64,000 nt of DNA from Bradyrhizobium sp. Tv2a-2. Lineage in GTDB: Bacteria > Pseudomonadota > Alphaproteobacteria > Rhizobiales > Xanthobacteraceae. Below, piece after piece: positions 34,805 to 43,475 of the stretch. Numbering within the stretch: position 1 is the stretch's first letter; each line of letters begins with the position of its first letter. Location: contig NZ_AXAI01000006.1 in assembly GCF_000472425.1 (NCBI RefSeq), forward strand, positions 248,001 through 312,000. Reading direction: 5' to 3'. The notes below the pieces were generated by a model that saw only the letters and a program-made list of their open reading frames with translations, did not search any database and was not told the origin of the DNA. Position numbers and translations under genes: made by a program.

Positions 34805-37261
34805 ATGACTTCCTCCAGCTCTCGAAACGACAGAACTCCTATGAGTTTGGCCGAGCAAAGCGTCAAAAACGACTACGACATCATCGCCGAGAGCGGCCTT
34901 TTCGATCGGGGTTTCTATCTGCGCTCGAACCCGGACGTTGCGGAGGCGTTGCTCGACCCTCTTGCCCACTTCTGTGACTATGGTTGGCGTGAGCGGCGCG
35001 ATCCCGCTCCATTTTTTTCGTTGCGTTTCTATATGATCGCGGCCGGGGCAACCGAAAAGATCTCAGGCAATCCGTTCGTTCACTACATTTTGGAAGGTCG
35101 CTCGAAGGGTTTTCGAACGCGACCGGAGGCGATGGGTCCCGTAGAGCCTATTCCTCCGATCCGGGCAGCGCAGTGGAAGTCTTTGACGCCGCGGACCGAG
35201 GCCTGCGGCCTCGATGTCATCGTCCCCGTTTATCGAGGACTCGCCGACACGGCGGCTTGCATCTACTCTGTGCTGACGGCCAAAGTACAGATCTCATTCC
35301 GTCTGATTGTGGTGAACGATAAGAGTCCCGAGCCGGGAGTGACCAAGCTGCTCAACGCCTTGGCACGTCGTAAGCTGCTTCTTTACATCGAAAACATTGA
35401 AAATAAGGGGTTTGTCATCTCGGCCAACAAAGGGATGGCCGTCGACCGGGAGGCGCACAAGCTTTTGCTCAATTCAGATACGATTGTCTACGACGGGTGG
35501 CTCGATCGCATCTGTGCGCATGCCCAAAATGGCCGGGTGGGCACGATCACGCCACTGTCAAACAATGCGACGATCTTCAGCTATCCGGATCCGAACGCAA
35601 GCAACAACTATTCAATAGAACTCTCCCTGCGTGATCTGGACTTGGCCGCCTCCGTCGTGGGCCAAGGCTGCAGCGTGGAAGTCCCGACCGGCGTCGGATT
35701 TTGCATGTTCATCCACAGAGATTGCTATGGCGAGGTTGGAGAACTGGATGCCGAGACATTCGCCAAGGGATACGGCGAGGAGAATGATTTCTGCATTCGG
35801 GCAACGCAGATGGGATGGAAGAATGTTGCTGCGACCGATGTGCTGGTGCGGCATACCGGTGAAGTTTCGTTTGCCCTCGACGCCGCCGCGCAGCAGAAGT
35901 CGGGCTACATTTCGCTCTTAAAAAAACATCCGCGGTACGAGGCGTCGATCAAGCGCTTCGTGAGCCGGGATCCACTGAAAGCAGTCCGGCAAAGGCTCGA
36001 TCTGGCCAGGCTCTCGTTTGCCCTGGATCGGGATAACGTGCTCTTGCTGATCTCTCATAATCAGGGTGGCGGCATCGACACCCATATCAAACAGCATTGC
36101 GAGATGCTTGACGGTGATTTCGGCGTGCTGGCTCTCACCCCCAATCGGATCAAGTCAGGTGAGTACGCGCTTAATCTGCAAAGGAATCCGCTCTACCTTC
36201 CTAATCTTGGAGCCCTCAACGAAAGCGAGCTTCTCAAGTCACTCGAGGTGCTGTTCAAGGACAAGCGCAATTGCGTGGTTCATTTGCATAGCGCGGTCGG
36301 ATTCAACATCAAGAAGCTTGCGTCTGTTCTTCGGGCTCTCAGGAGCTGGGGGGTGAGGATTGTGAGTACCATCCACGATTATTCTCCGATCTGTCCCCGG
36401 AACCAGTTGATTGACGACTCTGAGGATTATTGTGGTCTCCCGGGGCCCGTGGAGTGCAACGCTTGCGCCAGGATCGGCCTTTCGACGAGCCGCGTACAGG
36501 AGTTTTCGAGTATTGCGACTTATAGAGCCGGTTATCTTGAGTTGCTTGGCTGCGCGGAGCGGACCTTCGTGCCGTCCGAAGACGCCCGCACGCGGCTTCA
36601 GCCTTTTCTTCGGACCATCTCGATAGAAACCAAGCCCCATCTGGAGCCCACACCGAAGCGGGGCAAGCAGCGGCGCTGGCGAGTGAGAAGTGCATCGCGG
36701 TCGAAAGAGATACTTCGCGTGGGTGTGATCGGCGCGATCGGCCCTCACAAGGGCTCATCGGTCCTGTTTGGTTGTGCGTCGGATGCCATGCGCCGCGAGC
36801 TGGAGCTGGACTTTCGGGTGATAGGCTATACCGACATTGACGATCGTCTGCGAAAGCTCAACGTCTCCATTACGGGCCCCTATTACTCCCAGGAGGCGCT
36901 TCAAACCGAAATCGAAGATTATGCGCCCGACATTGCATTCTTCCCTTCGGTCTGGCCCGAAACCTATCTTTACACGCTGTCGGATGCATTCAATCACCGG
37001 CTTTTTCCAGTCGCATTTGATATCGGCGCTCCTGCGGAGCGCATCAGCGAGGCCGGGTGGGGCGCGCTGATCGACTTCAATGAGCGCTTCAATTTCAGTT
37101 TCATCAATGACAGTCTGCTGGAGCTGCGGACTGAAAAGGAGAATGGCGCTCCAAGCATGCGGCGCATAACGGAGAACCCGGCGCACTATTATGGCTATCC
37201 GACGGGGGTAGGGGACGGCGGCAAGCCGGCATTGCCCACCATCGTCGACAGGGCGTCATAG
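34805..37261 (+). CDS. Two-domain glycosyltransferase (GT2 plus GT-B) with NPDV repeat
   Basis: 818 residues from ATG 34805. It begins with the surface-glycan repeat (FDRGFYLRSNPDVAEALLD, LAHFCDYGWRERRDP). A GT2 domain follows: DVIVPVYRGLADTAACIYSV, LIVVNDKSPEPG, KLLLNSDTIVYDGW and GFCMFIHRDC with GYGEENDFCIRA. The C-terminal third looks like a GT-B donor domain: LLISHNQGGGIDTHIKQH, VVHLHSAVG, VGVIGAIGPHKGSSVLF and FFPSVWPETYLYTLSDA. It could add two sugars in sequence. Start choice is uncertain, since ribosome signals are weak. It converges with the acetyltransferase at 37256. Confidence 0.85.
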   Translation: MTSSSSRNDRTPMSLAEQSVKNDYDIIAESGLFDRGFYLRSNPDVAEALLDPLAHFCDYGWRERRDPAPFFSLRFYMIAAGATEKISGNPFVHYILEGRSKGFRTRPEAMGPVEPIPPIRAAQWKSLTPRTEACGLDVIVPVYRGLADTAACIYSVLTAKVQISFRLIVVNDKSPEPGVTKLLNALARRKLLLYIENIENKGFVISANKGMAVDREAHKLLLNSDTIVYDGWLDRICAHAQNGRVGTITPLSNNATIFSYPDPNASNNYSIELSLRDLDLAASVVGQGCSVEVPTGVGFCMFIHRDCYGEVGELDAETFAKGYGEENDFCIRATQMGWKNVAATDVLVRHTGEVSFALDAAAQQKSGYISLLKKHPRYEASIKRFVSRDPLKAVRQRLDLARLSFALDRDNVLLLISHNQGGGIDTHIKQHCEMLDGDFGVLALTPNRIKSGEYALNLQRNPLYLPNLGALNESELLKSLEVLFKDKRNCVVHLHSAVGFNIKKLASVLRALRSWGVRIVSTIHDYSPICPRNQLIDDSEDYCGLPGPVECNACARIGLSTSRVQEFSSIATYRAGYLELLGCAERTFVPSEDARTRLQPFLRTISIETKPHLEPTPKRGKQRRWRVRSASRSKEILRVGVIGAIGPHKGSSVLFGCASDAMRRELELDFRVIGYTDIDDRLRKLNVSITGPYYSQEALQTEIEDYAPDIAFFPSVWPETYLYTLSDAFNHRLFPVAFDIGAPAERISEAGWGALIDFNERFNFSFINDSLLELRTEKENGAPSMRRITENPAHYYGYPTGVGDGGKPALPTIVDRAS

Positions 37262-37978
37262 GCTCTGGTCCGTCAAGGATCGCAGAGCGATCTTGGACGG
37301 CGCGTAGGGTTTGATGCCCGCGTTCATTCGACTTTCGACAAAGTCGAGAAATGCGTTCGGGTCGGCAACCGGCGCCTGGGGCAGATCCCAGAATGCATAA
37401 TTCCACCACTTGACGCGCAGCATTCGCTCGATGGTCGTATCATCAAAACGCATGCTTTTCACGCGCGCTGGATTGCCGGCAACGATGGAAAACGCCGGCA
37501 CATCCTTCGTGATCACAGCGCCGGCGCCGATTACGGCGCCATCTCCGATGGTCACGCCCTGCACGAGAAAGGCACCATGGCCGATGTAAACGTCATTGCC
37601 GATGGTCGTCATCCTTGGCGCAATGTAGGGGGCATTTGTCTTGTAGCTTGCGGCCTCCGGTAGCGAGAAATTCAACACCGCCTCGTAGCGCTGGTAGAAT
37701 ACCGGCGACGTGCTGGCCCATCGCACTGGATGGCTGCCGCGCCCCACCTGAACCTGTTCGCCGATCGAAACATAGCGCCCGATTGCTGCTCCGAAATAAT
37801 AGCCGCTGACCGCATAGGAGAAGGCACCGAGGCGCAGGCTATGCTCGGCTCGCATCCATTTTATGCTGCAAGGCGGCTCGAAGACGGTATCAGCCGGAAG
37901 ATCGAAAACACCGGCATGCAGGGTCGAAATCCGGGCCTCCTGCAGTTTCGACCTCAGGGCGCTGTCTATTCTGACCAT
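37256..37978 (-). CDS. CatB/XAT-type hexapeptide O-acetyltransferase
   Basis: 240 residues. A left-handed beta-helix core has GRYVSIGEQVQVGRGSHPV, TTIGNDVYIGHGAFLVQGVT and DGAVIGAGAVITKDVPAFSI with VAGNPARVKSMRF, matching the xenobiotic/CatB acyltransferase group. The HPV site holds the catalytic His. The N-terminal extension has HSLRLGAFSYAVSGYYFGAA. In this setting it most likely O-acetylates a sugar of the glycan. The 3' end overlaps the convergent glycosyltransferase gene by six bases. Confidence 0.85.
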   Translation of the reverse strand: MVRIDSALRSKLQEARISTLHAGVFDLPADTVFEPPCSIKWMRAEHSLRLGAFSYAVSGYYFGAAIGRYVSIGEQVQVGRGSHPVRWASTSPVFYQRYEAVLNFSLPEAASYKTNAPYIAPRMTTIGNDVYIGHGAFLVQGVTIGDGAVIGAGAVITKDVPAFSIVAGNPARVKSMRFDDTTIERMLRVKWWNYAFWDLPQAPVADPNAFLDFVESRMNAGIKPYAPSKIALRSLTDQSL

Positions 37979-38187
37979 TGCCTTCCTTGTTCAATTCCCG
38001 CGAAATAATCTACAAGCCAAGATGCATGATTGGTTCAGCAAAGTAAAAACCGTAATAATTTCTGTGCAAACTATGACAGCGTGGGGCAGGCCGGCGGCGG
38101 CGTCTCGGCCCGTCTGGCTCGCTCAAGAGAGGTCTTGTCGGTGAGCAGCCGGATCGCGCCAGGTTGGATGGGGTGAGTGGGAGTTCT

Positions 38188-38961
38188 ATGCGCATTCCGA
38201 AAGAGGTCTACGATTTAAAGAACGTTCACATTGAACAATTGCGCCCTTACCTCATTCCGTCAAAGAAGCGTCTGCGCCCCCGACGTTGCAAAAAGATCAT
38301 ATTCTTGTGCTTCACGAACAGATCCGGGTCGAACTTTCTGGCAGAACTGCTTGGCTCGACAAAGCAGGTCAATATTGCGGGTGAGTTCCTGAACTTCGAT
38401 ACGGCTTTAACTCATATTCGAAAAGGCGATCTCAGCAGTTTCTATGATTACTTTGTCGGCTTGGCTGATACGCTGAGCGTCAACGGTAATTTTGCCTGCA
38501 AGATTGCGATTACGCAGATAGCGCTCATTCAGCAGGCCGGTCTGCTCGATGACCTGATGCCCAATTCCAGATTTGTTGTTTCCGAACGCGCCGACCTGCT
38601 GGGCCAGGCCATCTCGCTGGAAATCGCGTCGCGAACCGGCCAGTGGACGTCTTACATGCAGCCAACCGGCGCGGTGGCGGAGGCCGACTTCAACCACAAC
38701 AGGTTGGAGATGATCATTCGCAACCTTGCCCGCGAACAAGAGTTATTTCGGCTATTTTTCGCAATCAACGGGCTTGATCATTTTCCGGTCGGTTACGAGC
38801 AGCTGACGTCCCACACGGAAACCGTCATGCGGATGCTATGCGAGTGGCTTGAAATGCAGGCGCCGCCTGACTGTTTTGAGCGAACCAGCACGCAAAGACA
38901 ATCTGATTCCGTGAACAACGCCTGGAGGAGCCGATTCCTCGGCGTCAGCGCGCAATTATGA
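38188..38961 (+). CDS. Stf0-type sulfotransferase
   Basis: 257 residues from ATG 38188 (MRIPKEVYDLKNVHI), with GGGAG five bases ahead. The 5' phosphosulfate-binding loop is FLCFTNRSGSNFLAELLGS; then NIAGEFLNF, VVSERADLLGQAISLEIASR and GQWTSYM, the order seen in Stf0, the trehalose 2-sulfotransferase family. It would transfer sulfate from PAPS to a carbohydrate hydroxyl. PAPS comes from the cysQDNC operon 5 kb upstream. It overlaps the next gene by 4 bases (ATGA), so the pair is co-translated. Confidence 0.87.
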   Translation: MRIPKEVYDLKNVHIEQLRPYLIPSKKRLRPRRCKKIIFLCFTNRSGSNFLAELLGSTKQVNIAGEFLNFDTALTHIRKGDLSSFYDYFVGLADTLSVNGNFACKIAITQIALIQQAGLLDDLMPNSRFVVSERADLLGQAISLEIASRTGQWTSYMQPTGAVAEADFNHNRLEMIIRNLAREQELFRLFFAINGLDHFPVGYEQLTSHTETVMRMLCEWLEMQAPPDCFERTSTQRQSDSVNNAWRSRFLGVSAQL

Positions 38962-39842
38962 CAGTTAAATCCGCAGTTTTCCTCTTACTCACGGTGCTCG
39001 GCCTATCGATCGCGGCGAAAGCCGCCAGGTGCGAGCCGGTTTTTGACCCGCCGACCGAGAAGCTCTCAATCCATCCGGTTGAGCAACACGGCGAATTGTA
39101 TGGAGCAGCACGAGAGTCAGCAGCTTGGCACGTGGCGCAGTGGAATAATCCGAGCGGTGATATCGCGGATTTCAAAGACGGTCGGGCCTCAAACGATGGC
39201 CTGGTTGTCGAGATCGATTACGGCGCGCCTCCGCATTTCAAGATCACGCAAAACGGCGAGCAGCTTCGCTGTGAGGGAAGCGGAACGCCGCTCGAATTCG
39301 ATGGATTCATCGGATCCAACACCAAGGGAAACAACCCGGGTTTGCCGGCGGCGGAGCATGACAATATCATGTCCGTACCGCTTTCGAAGATTGGCTCGCT
39401 TACTCAAGAGATCGGCCTGAAGTTGAATCAGGCCAGTCTGGTCGGCAGCTCGAGATGCGCGGTTTCGAAATCGTTGTCGATCGTCTGTGTGGTTTTTACC
39501 AACAGAGTGTCCAAGCAGGTGTTTTTCTACCAGATCTCGCTTTTTGGATTTAACCTCAGTCCAAAGTCGTTCTGGTGGGCGAGAGGCCGTCCCAACGGCC
39601 GTTTCGGATACAATCAGGTGACCGATACTGCTCCGAAGCCTTGGGCTGTCGGTGACAGCCGCAAGCTCAAGCTCGACATCCTCCCCGCCGTCCAGAGCCT
39701 GATTGCCACAAGCGGCGTTGGCATCGATCCGAACTTGGACAACTGGTTCCTGTCGGCTGCCTATTTCGGCAACACGCTTTATGGACAGGTCCGTCTCGAA
39801 ACGGAATGGAGTTCCTACAGCCTGCAAGCCGTGCTCAAGTGA
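38958..39842 (+). CDS. Secreted protein of unknown function coupled to the sulfotransferase
   Basis: 294 residues. A signal peptide (FLLLTVLGLSIAAKAARC) leads to a domain with EQHGELYGAARESAAWHVAQ, NNPSGDIADFKDG, a Cys pair region and an end like DPNLDNWFLSAAYFGNTLYG with QVRLETEWSSYSLQA. The beta-rich end resembles carbohydrate-binding or glycanase folds (jelly roll), but I know no family and see no certain catalytic pair. Translational overlap with the Stf0 gene implies that both act on one product, such as the sulfated glycan outside the cell. Confidence 0.75.
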   Translation: MTVKSAVFLLLTVLGLSIAAKAARCEPVFDPPTEKLSIHPVEQHGELYGAARESAAWHVAQWNNPSGDIADFKDGRASNDGLVVEIDYGAPPHFKITQNGEQLRCEGSGTPLEFDGFIGSNTKGNNPGLPAAEHDNIMSVPLSKIGSLTQEIGLKLNQASLVGSSRCAVSKSLSIVCVVFTNRVSKQVFFYQISLFGFNLSPKSFWWARGRPNGRFGYNQVTDTAPKPWAVGDSRKLKLDILPAVQSLIATSGVGIDPNLDNWFLSAAYFGNTLYGQVRLETEWSSYSLQAVLK

Positions 39843-39995
39843 TCGGGATGCCTGGGCGGTCGGGACCGCGACTCGCGGCGGCATGGGCTTCACAGCGGCG
39901 CAGCAAGTTGCGTGGGAGCACCGGCAGATCTCAAGGTTTTGCCGACGTATGCAGCTGGTCTATTCAGCGATAGGAAACTGCCGACGCCGACACCG

Positions 39996-40589
39996 TTACG
40001 TGGCCGCGTCCAGCGCCTGCTCGACGTAGTCGCAAATACCGTGGGCGACCGTCAGATGAACTTGCTGGATGACAGCCGTCTCGTCCACGGGCGCAATCAG
40101 GAGGTGATCGCAATCCTGCCCCATGGCCTGGCCCCTGCTGCCGGTGAAGCCGACGGTGACAAGTCCGCGCTTGCGTGCGGTGCGCAAGGCCGCAAGGATG
40201 CTCGGCGAGCGGCCGGAGGTCGACAGCGCCAGCAGCACATCGCCAGGCCGTCCCAAGCCCTCGACCTGGCGCTCGAACACCCGATCGTAGCCATAGTCAT
40301 TGGCGATCGCCGTCAGCGCCGAGGTGTCCGTGGTGAGTGCCAGCGCCGGATACGCCGACCGCTCGCGCTTGTAGCGGCCGACGATTTCGGCGGCGATGTG
40401 CTGAGCGTCACCGGCGCTGCCGCCATTGCCGATGATCAGAAGCTTGTTGCCGGCGACAAGTGCTCCGACGATGGTCTCTGCCACCTTGCGTGCACAGTCG
40501 AGCATCGCAGTATCCTGCGTCGCGCGCTCAAGCGCCACCAGGGATCGTTTCAGATGCGCGTCGATCAGGTCTGTGATTGGTTCGCTCAA
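39996..40589 (-). CDS. gmhA: Sedoheptulose-7-phosphate isomerase
   Basis: 197 residues. A single SIS domain: LLIIGNGGSAGDAQHIAAEI (substrate phosphate loop), VGRYKRERSAYPALALTTDT, RPGDVLLALSTSGRSPSI and AIIQQVHL-like TAVIQQVHLTVAHGICDYVE with the catalytic Gln/His. This is the GmhA pattern. It makes D-glycero-D-manno-heptose-7-phosphate, the start of ADP-heptose synthesis. HldE and GmhB are not in the window, but hldD is at 46.7 kb. Confidence 0.93.
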   Translation of the reverse strand: MSEPITDLIDAHLKRSLVALERATQDTAMLDCARKVAETIVGALVAGNKLLIIGNGGSAGDAQHIAAEIVGRYKRERSAYPALALTTDTSALTAIANDYGYDRVFERQVEGLGRPGDVLLALSTSGRSPSILAALRTARKRGLVTVGFTGSRGQAMGQDCDHLLIAPVDETAVIQQVHLTVAHGICDYVEQALDAAT

Positions 40590-40856
40590 GACTCACCGCA
40601 GGGGCTGTAGCGTGTCTTGCTACTTGTGACGCCTCCATTAGGCAAGATAGGCAACCCGTTGCCGTCGGATACCTTCCCAGGGCGCTCTGCGCTCATCAAA
40701 CAAATGAAATAAGATTCATTCATTGGGAGCTCCGCAGGCGCGACCGGGCGTTGCGAAGTGTCTGACAATCAGGCCTACGTCATGACGTGTCGAGCACACA
40801 GGAAAGGCGACGGGCAGGGCTGGCGACGCACGACCAGCCGTTTCAGCGTCAATTGC
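40590..40856. other. Short intergenic stretch
   Basis: Upstream region of gmhA and downstream of the next minus-strand gene; no gene seen. Confidence 0.4.
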
Positions 40857-41258
40857 TCATTCAGTATCGAACTGCTTCCGCAGTTCTTCAATCAGTTGCG
40901 GCAACATCTCTCGGTATGCAGCGGCGGTCTTCGACGAGACCGAACCTGGGGCGAACGTGATCATGGCGTTCCAAGGCCTGAAGCCGTAAACGGTGATGGA
41001 TACCCCGTTCTGAGGGAAACCCGCGATCTTCTGAAGTCCGGCAAGGATGACGTCTTGGAGGTGCTCAGGCGTGACAGTCCGCTTAGCGGTAGGCTCCTGT
41101 ACTGGAGCATTGCTAGAGATTTCGGCATCTCTGGGTGACTTGCTCGGCGTCTCGTTTTGAACTGTGGAAATGCGCGTAGCCTCGTGAGAAGTGTTCCTCG
41201 GGCTAAGCGCTCGAGCGAGCTTCCCCATAAGGCCTTCGACTTCTCCTTCAGCCGTCAT
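40857..41258 (-). CDS. Conserved small protein of unknown function
   Basis: 133 residues from ATG 41258 (MTAEGEVEGLMGKLARALSP); an in-frame ATG at 41297 is an alternative. A Thr/Ser-rich linker separates this from a folded C-terminal part: PEHLQDVILAGLQKIAGFPQ, GVSITVYGFRPWNAMITF and REMLPQLIEELRKQFDTE. The pattern of helices and strands is protein-like and codon use agrees with neighbours. I know no function. It is alone on the minus strand next to gmhA. Confidence 0.6.
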   Translation of the reverse strand: MTAEGEVEGLMGKLARALSPRNTSHEATRISTVQNETPSKSPRDAEISSNAPVQEPTAKRTVTPEHLQDVILAGLQKIAGFPQNGVSITVYGFRPWNAMITFAPGSVSSKTAAAYREMLPQLIEELRKQFDTE

Positions 41259-41853
41259 AGCTAAGGTTCCCCGCCGTGCTGCGACGAAGCCTGCCATGTT
41301 TCTGTAAGCGTCGCTACTGCGGTGAATTCGCCTGGAGGCGCATGAGCTGCGGAACCCCAAGGGTTCCAAGCGAGCCGCAAACGGGGCGCGCCGCGGATGG
41401 CGCCGCGATCTCGCATAAGAGGTGCCCTGATGCTTCTATCAACGGCCTGCGGTCTGGCTGTTCGATGTGGTGACGGTACTACTGACCCAGTCATTTCGCG
41501 CTGATCGTGCCCATGGCAAGCCCGATTGCGAGCAGGATGAGCGCTGCAGCGCAGGCGTCGTGGATAGCGGTTCCGCGCCTTTTCGCGCCGGAACCCGCGG
41601 AATGCTTAGAGGCAATCTGCGGGTTAACATCACCGATCAAGATTACCGCCGACGCCGGCGTGGTGAGCGTTCTGGCTCGGCCGCCGTGGGGGCTCACACC
41701 TCAGCTTTGCAAGCGGCGCCTACTTTGGCTCTTCGCCATTTTGGGCGGCGTTCGTGTGACCGGCACGCAACTTGTCGCAGTCCAACAAATAATTTGCAAT
41801 TGAAAATTGGCAGCGCTTATCGGATGCTTGGCGTGCAGACTGTATTTATTGAG
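41259..41853. other. Intergenic stretch with one possible micro-ORF
   Basis: On the minus strand a TTG-started frame (about 41637 to 41491) would encode a roughly 49-residue protein with one membrane helix (ACAAALILLAIGLAMGTISA). There is no clear ribosome site. The rest has nothing I can support. Confidence 0.3.
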
Positions 41854-42303
41854 ATGACAATGCCGCTTCCGCACATTGAGTCCGGCCATTGTAACGTCAA
41901 TCTCACGCCGTCACCGATTGAACCATCCTGGATCATCGAAGGTAATCCAGAGGCCCGCTCGTACCTGTTGTCGGCAAGCGCCGACGGAGCCGCGACGACC
42001 CTGATCTGGTCCTGCACCGCGGGCAAGTTCAATTGGTACTACGATGTCGACGAGACCACCGTGATCCTGGAAGGATCGATTGTACTGGAAAGCGACGGCA
42101 TGCCGCCGAAGCGCTATGGCGTCGGTGACGTGATCCTTTTCCGTAGCGGCGCGCGCGCGAAATGGTACGTTGAGGATTATGTGAAGAAGGTCGCTTTTTT
42201 GCGCCAGACCAATCCGCTCGGGTTCACCTTCGTGGTCCGCGCCGTCAACAGGCTCAATCAAATGCTCTTCAGGCTGTCCAGGGGACAGCTGCTGAGATTT
42301 TAG
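41854..42303 (+). CDS. Cupin domain protein (EutQ/DUF861-like)
   Basis: About 149 residues from ATG 41854; nearby ATGs at 41824 and 41860 are also possible. Blocks: SWIIEGNPEARSYLLSASAD, WSCTAGKFNWYYDVDETTVI, LEGSIVLESDGMPPKRYGVG, then DVILFRSGARAKWYVEDYVK and VAFLRQ. This is a single small cupin of the DUF861 type, which includes ureidoglycine aminohydrolase and EutQ-like proteins. Catalytic role unknown. It may be a sugar-modifying or general metabolic cupin. Confidence 0.75.
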   Translation: MTMPLPHIESGHCNVNLTPSPIEPSWIIEGNPEARSYLLSASADGAATTLIWSCTAGKFNWYYDVDETTVILEGSIVLESDGMPPKRYGVGDVILFRSGARAKWYVEDYVKKVAFLRQTNPLGFTFVVRAVNRLNQMLFRLSRGQLLRF

Positions 42304-42327
42304 TCGACGGCGAGATCATTTGATCTA

Positions 42328-42513
42328 TCACCAACAGTTTGCGCGCGGGAAGCCAAGATGGATTTTATCAAGCCAACTTTCTGGCGAATAGAAGCTCACG
42401 ATCTCCCGGCTCTCCGGCCTGACGTCGGGCAGGTTGTTTTCCGGCGCTTTGGCTTGGCGGAGTAGGTTCCGAGCGTGTTTAGGCTCTTGCTGAGGCTTGG
42501 TCCTTTCGCGCAC
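42328..42513 (-). CDS. Possible small protein with GTG start
   Basis: 61 residues starting GTG at 42513: RERTKPQQEPKHARNLLRQA, then PENNLPDVRPESREIVSFYS and a short hydrophobic end. A strong ribosome site (GGAGGA at 42521-42526) lies seven bases ahead. No known family. The ribosome signal is the main reason to list it. Confidence 0.4.
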   Translation of the reverse strand: MRERTKPQQEPKHARNLLRQAKAPENNLPDVRPESREIVSFYSPESWLDKIHLGFPRANCW

Positions 42514-42840
42514 TGCACTTTCCTCCCTGATATTTGTTTCGCAGACCGCTCGGCCTTACCGGTGCTGCCATCATTCTTGGGCAACTGATTACGCCAGCCA
42601 TAAAGGCAATGGCGGGCCGGAGCGTCAATCACTGGCACCGCGCTAGTCCGGCAATAAAAGACTTGACAAGCAGGGCGTCCAGCCGCGTGCGACCTCGATT
42701 GCGGCCGGCGGGGACCGCCCCATCGCGGTCTGCGGATCAGGAGGCGTGAGCGTGATGTCTCAGGCTGGCAAGAGCCCGTACTGGATCCCAGAGAACGCCC
42801 GTGGAAGGGGCGCGAGCAACGCCTGGCGCAGATCTGGCTG

Positions 42841-43110
42841 TCAACGCAGCCAAGACGCGCCGATGGAAGACAGCCATCTAAACCCGAACCAGTCGAAGCG
42901 AGCCGACCGGGTGATGTCGTCCAGAGATCGGAAGCCCGCGTTCTGGAAGTCTACGTAGCTGCGCCTTCCTGCCTTCGCACAAGCTACCATGGCGTCAGCG
43001 ATGCGCTTGCGCGTGTCGTGGTTGTCCTTATCAACCGGGATTTTTTTGCAGACATGTTCTAATGCAGCCGTCATGTTGGCCATGGTGTTTTGGTCAAACT
43101 CGATCAGCAT
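42841..43110 (-). CDS. Conserved small protein of unknown function
   Basis: 89 residues: MLIEFDQNTMANMTAALEHV, CKKIPVDKDNHDTRKRIADA, MVACAKAGRRSYVDFQNAGF and a short Trp/Phe-rich tail. The TAALEHVCKKIP and HDTRKRIADAMVACA blocks match a small helical protein frequently seen in Bradyrhizobium with no known function. Its start overlaps the stop of the upstream minus-strand gene (ATGCTGA), so they may be co-translated. Confidence 0.7.
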   Translation of the reverse strand: MLIEFDQNTMANMTAALEHVCKKIPVDKDNHDTRKRIADAMVACAKAGRRSYVDFQNAGFRSLDDITRSARFDWFGFRWLSSIGASWLR

Positions 43111-43475
43111 GGTCGCGCAGCCGCTCTACTGGCCGCTCGTACCAACAAGCTTCCAATCCACCAGATCAAAGCTTCCGCTCCGTTCGTATGCGGTCTGGCC
43201 GCGGCTTTCGCATGTGACGCTTCCCGATTGCTCTGCCTCATGCCGAACCGCTGCCCACGCGCGCACCCATCCAGGCGCCTTTCGAGTTTTGGTGCCACCG
43301 CCGGTTTGGTGTCGCTTTCTCCGTCAGACTGTTCCCGATTCGCGACCATTCTTCGCAAGAAAGCAGTATCGATATTTTGCAATTCAGCAGGAACGTGAAT
43401 GAAGCGAGCAAAATGCTTCTCGCAGGCCCGTAGGTAGCTTGGTAGCGAAGCGAAAAAATCCAAGTTAATTGACAT
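43104..43475 (-). CDS. Hypothetical protein coupled to the 42841 gene
   Basis: 123 residues: MSINLDFFASLPSYLRACEK, HFARFIHVPAELQNIDTAFL, then a charged middle and a tail with ALIWWIGSLLVRAAS. Ordinary codon choice and the ATGCTGA overlap with the next gene support it. No domain is recognised. Confidence 0.45.
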   Translation of the reverse strand: MSINLDFFASLPSYLRACEKHFARFIHVPAELQNIDTAFLRRMVANREQSDGESDTKPAVAPKLERRLDGCARGQRFGMRQSNREASHAKAAARPHTNGAEALIWWIGSLLVRAASRAAARPC

